Assembly: GCA_036927565.1 (NCBI GenBank)
Contig: JAYESD010000010.1
Coordinates: 36,883,298 to 36,947,297, forward strand
Reading direction: 5' to 3'
Length of the DNA: 64,000 nucleotides
Origin: Tuctoria greenei
Taxonomy: Eukaryota > Streptophyta > Magnoliopsida > Poales > Poaceae
The notes under the pieces were generated by a model. That model did not search any database and was not told where the DNA came from. It worked only from the letters and a program-made list of their open reading frames with translations. This document shows, piece after piece, positions 21,351 through 32,688 of this stretch. The position numbers were made by a program, and so were the translations under genes. Every line of letters starts with the position of its first letter. Within the stretch, counting starts at the first letter, position 1.

Positions 21351-23786
21351 GTGCCTAAGATTTTGAGAATGGTGAACTCAGCTGCTGGATTATCCAGTGG
21401 TCAGCCTGCTGCTCAGGCTGTTGGGGGCAATCCCTCCAATAGGCAGCCACCAGCAGGAGCCTCAGCACCAGCAGGAGTCACACTTCCACCACCACCGTCT
21501 CCTCCAGCAAATCGTGCTGGGCAACGTGATGGTGCGCCGACGTCAATTACTGCATCGGCAAATCATGACAACCCGGAACACGCGCTCCATGCAGCGCGTG
21601 CTATTCTCCAATGCCCACCACCTCTGGATGCATCCTGGGATGCACTGGAGCAGTGGAGGGCCGATGTGGAGCATTTGGTTGCAGCAGCAGCCGAACGCCT
21701 CAGCATCCAGGGTCCTCCTCCTTCAGGAAGAGCCCCGTCGCAGCGGCGGACTTTGTCTGGAAGACTTTGTCCGCACGTTTCCAATAGCAGGAGACATTCT
21801 GCGTCACAACAAGTGACGTCATTGCCCTCCGGGGCACGACGTACTCACACGGTATCCAGGCTTTCGACTCATGACCTCCGGGCGGAGCTTGATTGCCGAT
21901 ACCGCCAGCAGGACGGCCGAGTCCATATTGAGCGTGCCCGTGAAAGACGGGAAGCTCATGACCTTTCTGCTCCTGAATGAGTGGGAGGAGGCTGTTCAGC
22001 CCTGGCCATGCATCTGTGTATGGTCAGGTGGCCACAGAAGTTCCGACCTCACCTGCCGGAAAAATTCGACAGGACTGTCAATCTCGCCGAATTTCTTCAG
22101 ATCTACTCCACTGCAATCTTGGCAGCTGGAGGAAACGAGGCCGTGATGGCCAATTATTTTCCAGTGGCCTTAACTGGGACCGCCAGGTCCTGGTTTATGA
22201 GCCTTCCGCCCAACTCTATCAACAGTTGGGAGGAGCTGTGCCAGTAGTTCACCGCCAACTTCGGGAGTTCATACACCCGACCAGGCACTGAACTGGACCT
22301 TTTTGCGGTCGTGCAAAAAGGGGGAGAATCCTTGCGATCATTCATCCAGAGGTTCTCTCAGGTACAAAACACTATCCCTTCTATCTCTAGCGCCTCTGTC
22401 ATTGTGGCATTCAGACAGGGAGTACGGGACAAGAAGATGTTGGAGAAACTGGCGATCAAGGAGATCACCAGTGTCACAGAACTCTTCAGCTTGGCTGACA
22501 AATGTGCCAGAGCTGCGGAGGGCCGTGAGATGCACTCCAAACCAACCTTGGAGGGTCACAAGAAATACTCCAAAGAAGAAGCTGCTACCTCCGGGGGTGG
22601 CAAGAAGAAAAAGAAGACCAACAGCAAGAAGAAGCCGTCGGCCGGCACATCCAACGTTGCAACTGCTGCAACTCCGGTTGGCCGGGGGCCACGCCCTGAG
22701 AAGCGACCTCGACCGTCTTCTGAAGACGGTGGCAAACCCAAAGTGTGGTGTCCCATTCACAAAACGGGCAGCCACAGTTTGGAAGACTGCCGGCAGATCC
22801 AAAACCTTGCCGAGCGCTACAACAAGCGCCGGGAAGAATCTCCTTTCCGACAGAGGGAAGGAAAGCAAAAAGTCGACGAAGCTCCGGCTGAAGAGGATTT
22901 AGGATTTCAGGATCCCAAAAAGGTCCTGAAGGCCGCTTACACCTCTGTCGACGATGATTCTGACGTCTCTGATAACGAGCGTCGGAAGACCATGAACACC
23001 ATTTTTGGTGGATCATGGGACATCACCTCCCGCCGTGTCATCAAGACTATGCGTCGAGATATGGCCGCTGTAGCTCCTACAGTCAGGCCGGAACCTCATC
23101 GAAAGTGGATGGACACAGCCATCACTTTTGATGCTTCAGATTGTCCTCGGAGCATGGTTGGAGCAGGACAATTACCCTTGATGGTATCTCCTACCATCAA
23201 CAACATCCAGCTCCACCACGTCATGGTAGATGGAGGTTCGAGGCTAAACCTCATTAGCTTCGAAGCTTTCACTAAGCTCCAGCTCCGACCTTCGGATCTC
23301 CACCCCTCTCGACCTTTCTCCGGAGTAGGTCCGGGGGCCATCACCACACTCGGAGCTATTACTCTCCCTGTTACCTTCAGGACATGGGAGAAGTACCGCA
23401 CCGAGAAGTTGGTCTTCGACGTCGCTCAGATCAACTTACCCTTCAATGCCATCTTGGGTAGACCTGCCTTGTATAAATTCATGGCAGCTGCTCATTATGG
23501 CTATCTGGTGTTGAAGATGCCAACGCCAGTAGGTGTTCTCCAGATCTGCGGAGATCGTACTGCCAAAGTAACTGCACTGGAAGAAATCCATGCACTCACT
23601 ACGGCGCAAGAGGAGGACTCCAGGCAGGAGCAAGCTCCAAAACCCCCGAGCATCCGTCAACGAGGCTCGACTTCTGCACCTCGAGTGCAGCCAAGCGGCG
23701 ACACCGACATTCCTATCAAAGTCGTCCAAATTGGTTCCGATGCCGCTCAAACCACCCGTATATCGGGGGGATTGAACGACAAATAG
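21351..23786 (+). CDS. gypsy-2 gag-protease (one frame, two nonsense codons)
   Basis: A single reading frame runs from ATG 21351 to TAG 23784-23786. It is interrupted by TGA at 21978 (gypsy-1 has Gly there: PEGVGGG) and TAG at 22245 (gypsy-3 has Gln there: LCQQFTANF). The order is: a Pro/Ala/Gln-rich N-terminus; gag core (FRPHLPEKFDRTVNLAEFLQ); Lys-rich linker (GGGKKKKKTNSKKK); a CCHC-type knuckle variant WCPIHKTGSHSLEDC near 22750; and an aspartic protease with VMVDGGSRLNLIS near 23225 and ILGRPALYKF near 23455. In the protease, DGGS replaces the usual DT/SG, as in the other copies. The terminal TAG is followed in frame by RT in all three gypsy copies. Confidence 0.88.
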
Positions 23787-25922
23787 GAACTCGCGCTCAT
23801 CACTTTCCTCCGGGCTAACGACGATGTGTTTGCCTGGCAACCGTCACAAATGCCTAGGATCCCCAGGGAAGTGATTGAGCACAATCTGAAGATCTACCCC
23901 GATGCCCGGCCTGTGCATCAGAAGCCTCGGAAGCAATCCGTAGAGCGACAGAACTTCATCCGACAAGAAGTGAAGAAGTTACTCGAAGCCGGATTCATCC
24001 GAGAAGTATTCCATCCAAAATGGCTGGCAAACCCAGTTGTTGTGCCCAAGGCCGGCGGGAAGCTTCGGATGTGCATCGACTACACCACACTAAATAAGGC
24101 ATGTCCAAAAGATCCATTCCCACTACCTAGAATAGATCAGATAGTGGATTCCACCTCCGGGTGTGAATTACTGTGTTTCCTAGATGCATATTCCGGATAT
24201 CATCAAATCAGGATGTCTAGGGAAGATGAAGAGCATACTTCAGTCATCACAGTAGATGGATTGTATTGTTACACAACCATGCCCTTTGGTCCCAAGAATG
24301 CAGCTTCAACATTTGTACGAGCTATGTACAAAACTTTTGAAGAACTTATTAGAGACATAGTGGAAGTGTACGTCGATGACATCGTGGTCAAGGTCAGGAA
24401 CAAGGAGTCACTCCTTGACACCTTGCAGGCTGTCTTCGACAAGCTGCGGGCCACCCGCACAAAGCTAAACCCAGACAAGTGTGTCTTCGGGGTTAGCTCC
24501 GAAAAACTTCTTGGTTTCCTGGTAAGTCACCGGGGCATAGAAGCTAATCCAGCGAAGATTAAGGCCATTGAAGACATGCGGCCACCAACCCGCATCAAAG
24601 ACGTCCAAAAGTTAACTGGATGTCTAGCAGCCCTCAGCCGGTTCATCTCAAGACTGGCGGAACGAGCACTCCCCTTCTTCAAGATATTGAGGAAGTTCGG
24701 ACCATTCCAATGGTCCGAAGAAGCAGAGAAGGCATTCCAGGAGCTGAAACAATTCCTCACCACCCTACCAATTCTGGTAGCTCCGAACCCTGGTGAGCCT
24801 TTGTTGCTTTATATTTCAGCTACTGACGAAGTCGTCAGTATGGTTCTGGTTGCAGAGAGACCAGAACTACCCCATACTCAGGAATCCAGACCCCTTCGGA
24901 AGGGTCTGGAGGTTCCTGAAAGCAAGTCTGGGTCCCAGCACCCAGATTCGAATCCACAAGAATTCACTTCAGGAGACCCAGACGCCTCCGGGAGGGTCCA
25001 GGTCACTCCTGAAAAAGCTCCGGGTTCCTCCAGCCAGAACCCGGAGGTCCCTGAAGAAAATTCGAATTCTTCCGAGAGGATCCGGGTCAGTGAAGAGGAA
25101 GCTCCGGACCCCTCCGAGAGGGTCCGGACCATTCAACGCCCGGTGTACTTCATTAGTGAAGTATTACATGATGCCAAGACTCGATACCTAGAGGTGCATA
25201 AGCTGCTCTATGCAGTCCTTATTGCCTCCAGAAAGCTTCACCATTACTTCCAAGCTCACAAAGTCTCAGTGGTGACCTCCTACCCACTTCGAGCAATTTT
25301 GCATAATCCCAATTCAACTGGGAATATTGCAAAGTGGGCAGCGGAATTGGCTGAATTTGATCTTGAATTTATTTCAAGACAAGCAGTCAAGAGTCAAGCA
25401 TTGGAAGATTTTGTGGCAGAATGGACTCCCTCTCCATCAAACCCTGGGGGCCCCAGTGAGCAGAAGACGGAGCATCAAGTTCTAGCCTTCATCGAGCCTC
25501 ACTGGACCCTCTACTTCGACGGCTCCATGCAGAAGCAGGGGGCCGGAGCTGGAATCCTTCTCCTTGCACCAACTGGGGAGAAGGTGAAATACATGGTACA
25601 CCTTGACTTCAAGGCAACCAATAACATGGAAGAGTATGAAGCACTCATCTACAGACTAAAGGTGGCACTGTCATATGGTGTCAAGCAACTGCTGGTCAAG
25701 GGAGATTCGCAGCTCATCATTAAGCAGGTGAAGGGTGAATGTTCCTGTAATAATCTCCAACTAGTTGCTTACCTCCTTGAAGTCCAGAGGCTTCAGAAGG
25801 ACTTTGAAGTCCTAGATCTCCACCATGTTCAGCGTGCCCACAACGCTGAAGCCGACGAACTCTCGACGAAAGCGTCAACCAGAGCTCCGGCTCCTGACAG
25901 AACTTTTGTCCGGAGATTGTAG
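23787..25922 (+). CDS. gypsy-2 reverse transcriptase - RNase H - second RNase H-like domain
   Basis: This is continuous with the gag frame after the TAG. RT (about 23880-24560) shows FLDAYSGYHQI, TMPFGPKNAAS and the catalytic YVDDIVV at about 24367. The RNase H region begins with LLLYISATDEVV, is interrupted by an ~85-residue insert of palindromic repeats (24880-25135), then resumes RPVYFISEVLHDAKTRYLEV. The second, archaeal-type RNase H-like domain typical of Tat elements lies at about 25495-25890, with acidic residues in YFDGSMQ, EYEALIY, VKGDSQL and AEADELS. The TAG at 25920-25922 is a private nonsense mutation (gypsy-1 reads VRRLSKPTAQ); the frame continues into integrase. Confidence 0.92.
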   Translation, partial: ELALITFLRANDDVFAWQPSQMPRIPREVIEHNLKIYPDARPVHQKPRKQSVERQNFIRQEVKKLLEAGFIREVFHPKWLANPVVVPKAGGKLRMCIDYTTLNKACPKDPFPLPRIDQIVDSTSGCELLCFLDAYSGYHQIRMSREDEEHTSVITVDGLYCYTTMPFGPKNAASTFVRAMYKTFEELIRDIVEVYVDDIVVKVRNKESLLDTLQAVFDKLRATRTKLNPDKCVFGVSSEKLLGFLVSHRGIEANPAKIKAIEDMRPPTRIKDVQKLTGCLAALSRFISRLAERALPFFKILRKFGPFQWSEEAEKAFQELKQFLTTLPILVAPNPGEPLLLYISATDEVVSMVLVAERPELPHTQESRPLRKGLEVPESKSGSQHPDSNPQEFTSGDPDASGRVQVTPEKAPGSSSQNPEVPEENSNSSERIRVSEEEAPDPSERVRTIQRPVYFISEVLHDAKTRYLEVHKLLYAVLIASRKLHHYFQAHKVSVVTSYPLRAILHNPNSTGNIAKWAAELAEFDLEFISRQAVKSQALEDFVAEWTPSPSNPGGPSEQKTEHQVLAFIEPHWTLYFDGSMQKQGAGAGILLLAPTGEKVKYMVHLDFKATNNMEEYEALIYRLKVALSYGVKQLLVKGDSQLIIKQVKGECSCNNLQLVAYLLEVQRLQKDFEVLDLHHVQRAHNAEADELSTKASTRAPAPDRTFVRRL
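24886..25127 (+). repeat. In-frame palindromic repeat insert within the gypsy-2 RNase H region
   Basis: A series of near-palindromes, the clearest at 24886-24909 (CCAGACCC...GGGTCTGG) and 25104-25127 (CCGGACCC...GGGTCCGG), is read through as Pro/Ser/Glu-rich protein (for example DPSERVRT). Counterparts are at 7260-7520 in gypsy-1 and 63340-63645 in gypsy-3. The insert separates two halves of a fold that is continuous in most Ty3/gypsy elements. Confidence 0.75.
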
Positions 25923-27327
25923 AAACCCACAGCTCAGCCTGCCGAACTGAGCAAAGGGGGCGAGATCAGCATCCCGAAGCTAACGGTCCCGATGTCCCTG
26001 TTACCATGGCAGCCATCAAGGGTCGTAGGTGCTGCCGGAAGCTCCGAGCAACCCAGCACGCAAGACTCAAATGCTCAAGTTAGTTCCGATGCATGGATCT
26101 CGGAGATCCGGAACTACTTGAAAGACAACATCCTTCCTGATGATGATGTACCCGCTGACCGGGTAGTCAGATTGGCTAAAATATACACGTTGGTAGAAGG
26201 GGATCTCTACCGGCGCGGTGCCAACGGCATCCTAATGCGGTGCATCACAAGGGAAGAAGGCTGCGAGCTCCTCGCAGAAATCCATGGAGGCGAGTCTGGG
26301 AACCACGCGTCTTCCCGCACGCTGGTTGGTAAAGCCTTTCGGCATGGCTTCTACTGGCCTACAGCACTCCAGGATGCAACTGAGCTGGTGAAAAAATGCA
26401 AAGCATGTCAATTTCATGCAAAGCAAATTCACACTCCGGCTCAGCCCTTACAATTGATACCTCCTACATGGCCTTTCGCTGTGTGGGGGATGGACATCTT
26501 GGGACCTTTCCCAAGAGCCATCGGAGGTTACAAGTTCCTGTACGTTGCCATTGATAAGTTCACTATGTGGCCGGAAGCAACTCCAGTTGTGACAATCAAC
26601 AAGCAATCTGCTATCAACTTTTTGCAGTCCATTGTATGCAGATTTGGTGTTCCAAACAAAATCATCACTGATAATGGGACCCAATTCACAAGCTCTGCAT
26701 TCCAAGGATATTGCAAAGACCTCAACATACAAGTTTAACGCTTCCGTAGCTCACCCAGCCAGCAATGGCCAAGCCGAGAGAGCAAATGCTGAAATCCTTA
26801 AAGGACTCAAGACGCGCACCTATGAGCGCTTGAAAAAACATGGAGCCAACTGGATCGAAGAGCTTCCGCCCACTCTATGGGCCAACAGGACATCTCCAAA
26901 CCGGTCAACCGGAGAGACACCCTTCTTTCTGGTGTACGGAGCTGAAGCAATCCTTCCTCCGGAAATCACCTTGGATTCACTCCGGGTCCGGACCTTTGAC
27001 GAAGCCACGCAGGATCAGCTCCGGCGTGAAGACCTAGACCTCCCTGAGGAGGGAAGGTGCCAAGTAGCTGTTCGGAATGCCCGATATCGTCAAGCCCTAC
27101 GGCGTTATCATCAGCGGCATGTACACAACCGACAACTCGAGGAAGGCGACCTGGTGCTACGGAGAATACAATCCAGAGAAGGGTTAAACAAACTCTCCCC
27201 CGGCTGGGAGGGGCTCTTCCGAGTGATTAAAGTATCCCATCCCGGAAGAGTTCGCTTGGCTACCAAGGATGGGACACCTCTCCCAAATCCTTGGAACATC
27301 GAGCACCTCCGTAAGTTCTACACTTAA
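25923..27327 (+). pseudogene. gypsy-2 integrase, frameshifted
   Basis: The H2C2 zinc-binding module is intact (HGGESGNH...CKACQFH, about 26280-26420). The first Asp is in WGMDILGPFP (26488) and the second in ITDNGTQF (26665). After KDLNIQV the frame hits TAA near 26737, where gypsy-1 continues FYASVSHPASNGQ; a two-base loss explains this. The rest (SNGQAERANAEILKG, bearing the catalytic Glu, to NIEHLRKFYT at 27327) is open in another frame. The C-terminal segment (WEGLFRVIKVSHPGRV) resembles the GPY/F-type module. No chromodomain is visible. Confidence 0.88.
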
Positions 27328-28660
27328 TACCACGGAGGTGAGTCTTGAGTAACTTGAGATGTATGTTATAGAGTCATTGTATAGAGTCGGGTAGTTCCTC
27401 CGGGAGAGCAGCCATACCTTTCCCGAAAGGTCCGCAAAGTTCATGCAACACTTGTCACAGTCTCCGGACTAAAAGTGTGGCTAACTACCCTAGGTCAAAC
27501 GAGAAATGAAACACGCTTAGCCTGGTTCTGTACCCTAAGAGCGTACTTGTTTCCCCTGTACCCCAGACCTATAATGAAAGACATCTTCATGTGAAATAGA
27601 CTCCACGTGCATTTATTTTGTACAGGCTCAATATTTTTATTTTTCTCTTTCTTGTCTATAACAAAGACGTGCAGTTCTTAAGAAATTTTAGTTCAACCGG
27701 TTTATATACGATTCGAGTTGTATTGTCAATTCTTTTGGATTCAAATATTGTTCATGGCCAACTCGCCTGAAAGCCGCCAAGCCAACCTAGGGCTGGAGTG
27801 TGCTATCGACTTAGCCTGGTCAAGCACCCTAAGTACGCCACTCTACCTACACCCCGGCAGGCCGAAGTAGGGCGGGTCAGTGTACAGTTGGATCTAGAAG
27901 AAAAGACAACGCATTCGGTTGTATTTAGAATCGCGTTTGACTTAAAATCTTCTTGGGAGTCGTAAGCCGCGACGAAGTTATAGACAAGAAACAAATTTTA
28001 CTATTTTTCTTGACTTCAGTGTGCAGGAAAAATAAAATACACGTTGATGGAGAAAAGCCGGAGCTAACAAAGCTCCGACTCCCCTAGGTGGTTTGTAATC
28101 GATGTTACGCATCGAAAACAAGCATCACCGGACTAATCAAGCTCCGGTAAAGCTAGGGGGGTCAGCCGTCAACGCTGAATAAAAGATGGTGAGAAGACCC
28201 CTCAAATGGAGTCTGCTGTCGACAAGTACATGTTGGCAAAGGTTATCGCCGGAGCTACAAAGCTCCGACACCCCGGAGGACTAACTATCGATGCTCTACG
28301 CATTGATAGAGACTATTGCCGGAGCTACTAAGCTCCAGCGATAGACAATGTCGGAGCTTCTATGCTCTGACAACCTCAGGGGGCCTTCACTATCGAGGAC
28401 TTCGAACCTAAATTCTACAAGTTCGAAGCAAAAGAGTCTTCAACAAAACGCAATATCCTCTTGGTACATGTTCACAATCAAATTGTGTACATCTACCAGG
28501 GGGCCAAGTGAAGATAAAAGTGTTGTGTTGAAGACAAAAATTGAAATTTACAAAAATTTGGGGGATTTCATTTATCTGGAGACAAGGGATTACATCCGGA
28601 GACAAGGGATTACAAAATTGAGGAAGAAGAAGAGAAAATACAAGTGAGAACTACAGAGAT
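27328..28660. repeat. gypsy-2 intergenic region with five-hairpin cluster
   Basis: Non-coding. Hairpins of the GCCGGAGCTACTAAGCTCCG type lie at about 28054-28077, 28127-28150, 28248-28270, 28318-28343 and 28348-28370, between the converging 3' ends of integrase (plus) and the accessory gene (minus). The cluster is collinear with gypsy-1 4063-4383 in reverse. Confidence 0.68.
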
Positions 28661-28664
28661 GGTC

Positions 28665-30625
28665 CTAGACCCTATGGAAGAATTGGGCGACTTTTTGGGC
28701 AACCTCCGACACGTTGGCTCGGGCAGCTTCCCCTTCTCCTTCAACGGGACCTTCAAGCACCGGGTCCAGAGGAAATTGGGAGTTCTGGCTGGTATAGCAC
28801 GTCAGCACATACTCTGCGACATTCTTCGCCAGGTATTGCCCCTCAACCTCCAGTTGGTCCGCGATGACATCGCCCATCTTGGAGAGCTTGCTACCTGCTG
28901 CGCTCAACGCCTGCAGCGCTAGGTCCGGCTCCGGCTCCGGATCATCCGGGCACACGGGGCTGAAGCCCATCGATGTCAGCGTGTCATTGGCCTTGCTCAA
29001 GAACTCCCAAATCTGTAGGGAGTCCTTAACCCTCATGCCCTTCATCTCTTCCAGGGATCTTCTGGCCGCCACCAGTTCAGAATTCTCGCGGGCAAGGCGC
29101 TCAACTTCTTTAGCGTTCTGCTGAATCTTCTCAGCAACCCGCTTTTCGAGTTTTCCGAGCTCCTCCTCCCGGAGGTGGATCTTGTTGCGGTGGTCGACCA
29201 GGTCCTTCTCTCTACCCCTCACTTTCTTCTCCCTGGCAGTAAGGGCACACTCTTGTTCGTAGAGTTCCTGCCCTCGCACCCAAGCCTTCTCCTCTTCCTC
29301 ATGGCAGCGCTCTTCCAATTTCTTGGCACGCTCCTCGATGCCCTTGTCAGCCAGAGCCACCTTCTCGGTGAGCTCCTCCTCCCTCCCCAGGACGTCATCC
29401 CGCAGCTCTAGGAGTTTCTGCTCTTCATCTTCGAGCCGTTTCTCCCTCTCTTCAAGTGCCTCTCGGCGCTTGATGAGCGCAGTGTTAATGGCCTCAAGCT
29501 GTTCGTGGCGTGCATCGGCCGCATTATTGGCTGCTTTGGCCTGATCGTAGATCTCCCGGGATTGAGCGTCGAGGGCACGAGTCATACTCTCCCTGTCATC
29601 CAGCAACTTACCCCAGTAGTCCAGGCGGATCTTCTCCCGCTTAATCCACTCTTTGTCATCCGCTAGCCTCGACTGCGCCAGCTTGGTCTCGAAGTAGAGC
29701 CGGCCTAAGGGTTTGGCGCTCCTCTTCAAGAGCCTTGCTGTCGTGGAAGAAGGCCAGTTGGACTTGACGCAGACTCGAACATGCGTTGTCAATAGACAGT
29801 GACAACGGGATGGGTTCCGGACCTGCTGGGGTCTCCTCCGCTGGTTCCAGCGGGTCTTCGGATACAAAAATTGGGTCCCATTCCACAAGAGTGGTCCCCT
29901 GAGTCTCCATGGCACTAGGGCTGTCCTCCGAGATGGCCTCAGTCGCCATCGAGGAAGGCCCTGCCGCCAGGTCTTCGTTCACCCACTCAGGCAGGGGGCC
30001 AACGACTTCGCCTGGGCACTCCGGCTCGGCCGCAGGTACCTCCGACGTCGTCGCTTCCGGAGCAGGAGCCGTTGCTGACTCCGGTCTGGGCACCTCTTCT
30101 GATGGGGGCTCAAGCTCTGTCACCTCTTCAACAACCGGCTCAGGAGCCGGAAGATCTTCAACATCAACCGGCCCTGTGGCCGGAGCTCCAACAATGACCG
30201 GCTCAACGGCCGGTGCTTCAGAGGTAGCCGGCCCAACTGCCGGAACTACTTCAGTTTCTGGCGCACACGCCGGAGCTTCAGTCACCTCCGGCTCAACCGC
30301 CGGGGCTTCGACAATTTCCGGCTCAGAGGCCGGGATTACTGCTTCCTCCAGCTCAACAGCCGGAGCTTCCATCATCTCAGCACCGGGACCCGGAGCTTCA
30401 ACCTCCAGGACAGGTGCCGCTAGCGCATCTTCACTCCCGTGGTCCGGCGCTACCACGGGAACTTCTGGGGATGAGTCGAGGTCCATGACCACGACAGCCG
30501 GCACCGGAGCTGTCTTAGCTTCAGCCACCACTTGGGGCGGCATCGGGACAGGAGCTGAAACTCCCACCCTCATGGCCTCAGCCACTGTGGCTGAGGGTGG
30601 AGCCTCACTCCCCTTCTTGGGGACG
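28665..30625 (-). pseudogene. gypsy-2 accessory gene, exon 2: PEA repeats and coiled coil
   Basis: The exon begins after the acceptor CATCATCTGCAG with VPKKGSEAPPSATVAEAM, then ~200 residues of EAPAVEPxxxEAPA-type repeats, then a coiled coil (REEELTEKVALADKGIEERA), ending FFHRV at TAG 28667-28665. A deletion near 29706 removes ~10 bp relative to gypsy-1 (TLRRWRNRLYFET) and shifts the frame. Downstream of that point this copy keeps a fully open ~380-codon coiled coil, including the Gln that is a stop in gypsy-1. Each copy is therefore broken at a different place. Confidence 0.78.
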
Positions 30626-30704
30626 CTGCAGATGATGAACGAAGAAAATTAAAAAACAGTTGCTACAATTAAAACAATTGTCCAAGGTAGAGATTAAAAA
30701 TTAC
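30626..30704 (-). other. Intron of the gypsy-2 accessory gene
   Basis: Minus-strand GTAATTTTTAATCTCTACC...CATCATCTGCAG, 79 bp. It aligns with the 78-bp intron of gypsy-1 (1648-1725) with both splice sites conserved. Joining the exons keeps the frame in both copies. Confidence 0.75.
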
Positions 30705-32153
30705 CTTGGGAGGCTTCTGCACCAGCTTGCGCAGAACCTTTTTCCCGGGCGTTCTGGGCTGGTCATAGCCGGCGTGGAAGCTCCGGAAGGCCTCCCGGAA
30801 CTCGTCGCAGCCACGGGTGTTTCCCGAGTTGAGGCCCTCCTTGATCGGGAAGAACCCCCGGACCTGGAGGCCTCCACCGGCCCAGGTGCTGGAGTCGCTT
30901 GCCCGGAGCTAACACCTTGGGAGGACCCCACTGCGGGAACAGTCGCGCTCCGGGAGGACCCCACTGCGGGAACAGTCGCGTTCCGGGAGGACCCCACTAC
31001 GGGACCATTCACCGCAGTTGTAGAGGACCTTCCCCTCCGGGGAGAAGGAGCTGACGCAGAAGTAGTGGGCCTGACGGACCTTCCGTTGGCATACTGCAGC
31101 TTCCTCTTCCGGCTCACAGGTTCTTCCGCTAGCTCCTTACCCTTGCCGACAACTTCTTCCCTCGACTTCGGAGCAGGGTCGGAACCATCCTTGGGCACTC
31201 CGGGGATTGCTACCCCGGTGGTCGACCTTCTCTCGACGACACCAAGGTCGTCAAGCACGGGCATCTTCCGCCGGAGCTCCCTGCTGAACTCCACTTCTAC
31301 GTTTAGAGGAAGAAAAGCAGACGGTAGAGTCAAGTTGTCGCTTTCGACGTCGATGCCGTGCTGGAACTTCTTGAGGTGGAACTCCAAGGTTTTCCCCACC
31401 ATATTGGACTTCAACCCAGTTTCGACCCGGTCGTCGTCCATCACGCTATTGAGGGCCCAAGCGAGTTTCTCCCTCTTCTTCAGTGGTGCCCACCTGTTGA
31501 CCAAGAAGTTACAAAACACCGCCTGAGGGGTTAATCCCCCCTTCACGCACCGGCGAATCCTGGTCAGAACAGGGTCGAAGGCGTCCGCCAGCACCGGAGC
31601 TTCACTCCAGATCGTCGTGTCAATGTTGGGGAGGCCTTCGGGCACCTCCAGCTCTCGTGCTCCTCCACCCGAATGACTATCCAGTCCTTCTTCCAGTCAT
31701 CCTACTTCCCAGAAGGGAACGACCGGAGGTACTTGAATGGGCACTTCTTGCGCTTCACGAAGTAGTAGAAGCCAAGGTACTCATTGCTTCTACCGGTGGT
31801 GTGAACGGTGAAGAAGGTCCAGAAGAGTTCGATGCAGGGGGGGATGCCCACCCACATTTCACAGAAGTGGACGAAGATAGACACGAGGAGAATGGAGTCA
31901 GGGCCAAGGTGGTATAGCTGCAGACCATAAAAGTCCAGCAGCATCAAGAAAAAGGAAGAAAAAGGTGGGATCAACCCCACCATGACGTACGAGGAGAAGT
32001 ACACCATTTCGCCGGAGTGCTCCTTCTCGAATGGGAGCTCTCCACCGGCGCGTCCGAACGGTTGAAGAAGTCCGAGGACCACCCCATGAGGTCCTGGACC
32101 TTCTTCAGGTCGCTCTCGGTCTTCAAGCGACTCTCACGGAGACCCAACTCCAT
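30705..32153 (-). pseudogene. gypsy-2 accessory gene, exon 1: Transposase_28-like domain, frameshifted
   Basis: The exon starts at ATG 32153 (MELGLRESRLKTESDLKKV). A one-base change after SSDFFNR shifts the frame before GGELPFEKEHSGEMVYFSSY, and a stop/frameshift follows FPSGK near 31705. From about 31640 the frame is open to the splice donor (PEGLPNIDTTIWSEAPVLA ... KRFCASWCRSLP). The Ser/Pro tail has a local triplication of (A/V)VGSSRxATVP, encoded by direct repeats at about 30920-31010 that gypsy-1 lacks. It has the same domain as 260-1647. Confidence 0.78.
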
Positions 32154-32666
32154 CGCGGCACAGCTAGGCAAGAGAAGAAAAGCGAAGCACAAGTTGGGAG
32201 TTTAATCACAAGAACAGATGAGAGGCGTAAAGAACTCCCAGCGGTGCACACTTTCCTTCTTAAGTAAGCCCTCGCAACGCTTGGATGGAAACCGCAAGGA
32301 AGTCGAAGGTACCACCCAAAAATTCCACCCAGCCGATGACAAGCGGGCCCGGGACCACCCCGACGATCAAGTCGAGGTTCTTACCCAGGTGAACGGTTGT
32401 CATCAAGAAGCAGGAAGCCCAAAGGCAGCGGCCTGAAAAGGCGCGCAGAACCGATACAGTTTTCATATCGGGAACTGGCGACCTTCAATTGCGTGAGATC
32501 CGCACGCCAAAGATCTCATCTGCCGCACGCGGGATACGCCACGCGGCGAGGATTTAACTCCAAGTCCTTGCCAACGGAACCTTCAAAGACCCTTGAAGAC
32601 TCAGTTCAAAAGTCACGAGGATGGACCCACCTCCGGCGGAATGACTTCACCCTAGCGGTCTTCCCC

Positions 32667-32688
32667 GGAGGTAGGTCCAGGGGGCCAC
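32667..32688 (+). other. gypsy-2 polypurine tract
   Basis: The purine-rich GGAGGTAGGTCCAGGGGG ends a few bases before the 3' LTR, the position where plus-strand DNA synthesis is primed. Confidence 0.6.

Noticed and set aside
29909..31526. Long plus-strand open frames opposite the gypsy-2 accessory gene
   Set aside because: They have the same low-complexity shadow effect. The real frame is on the minus strand, as the intron and domain conservation show.
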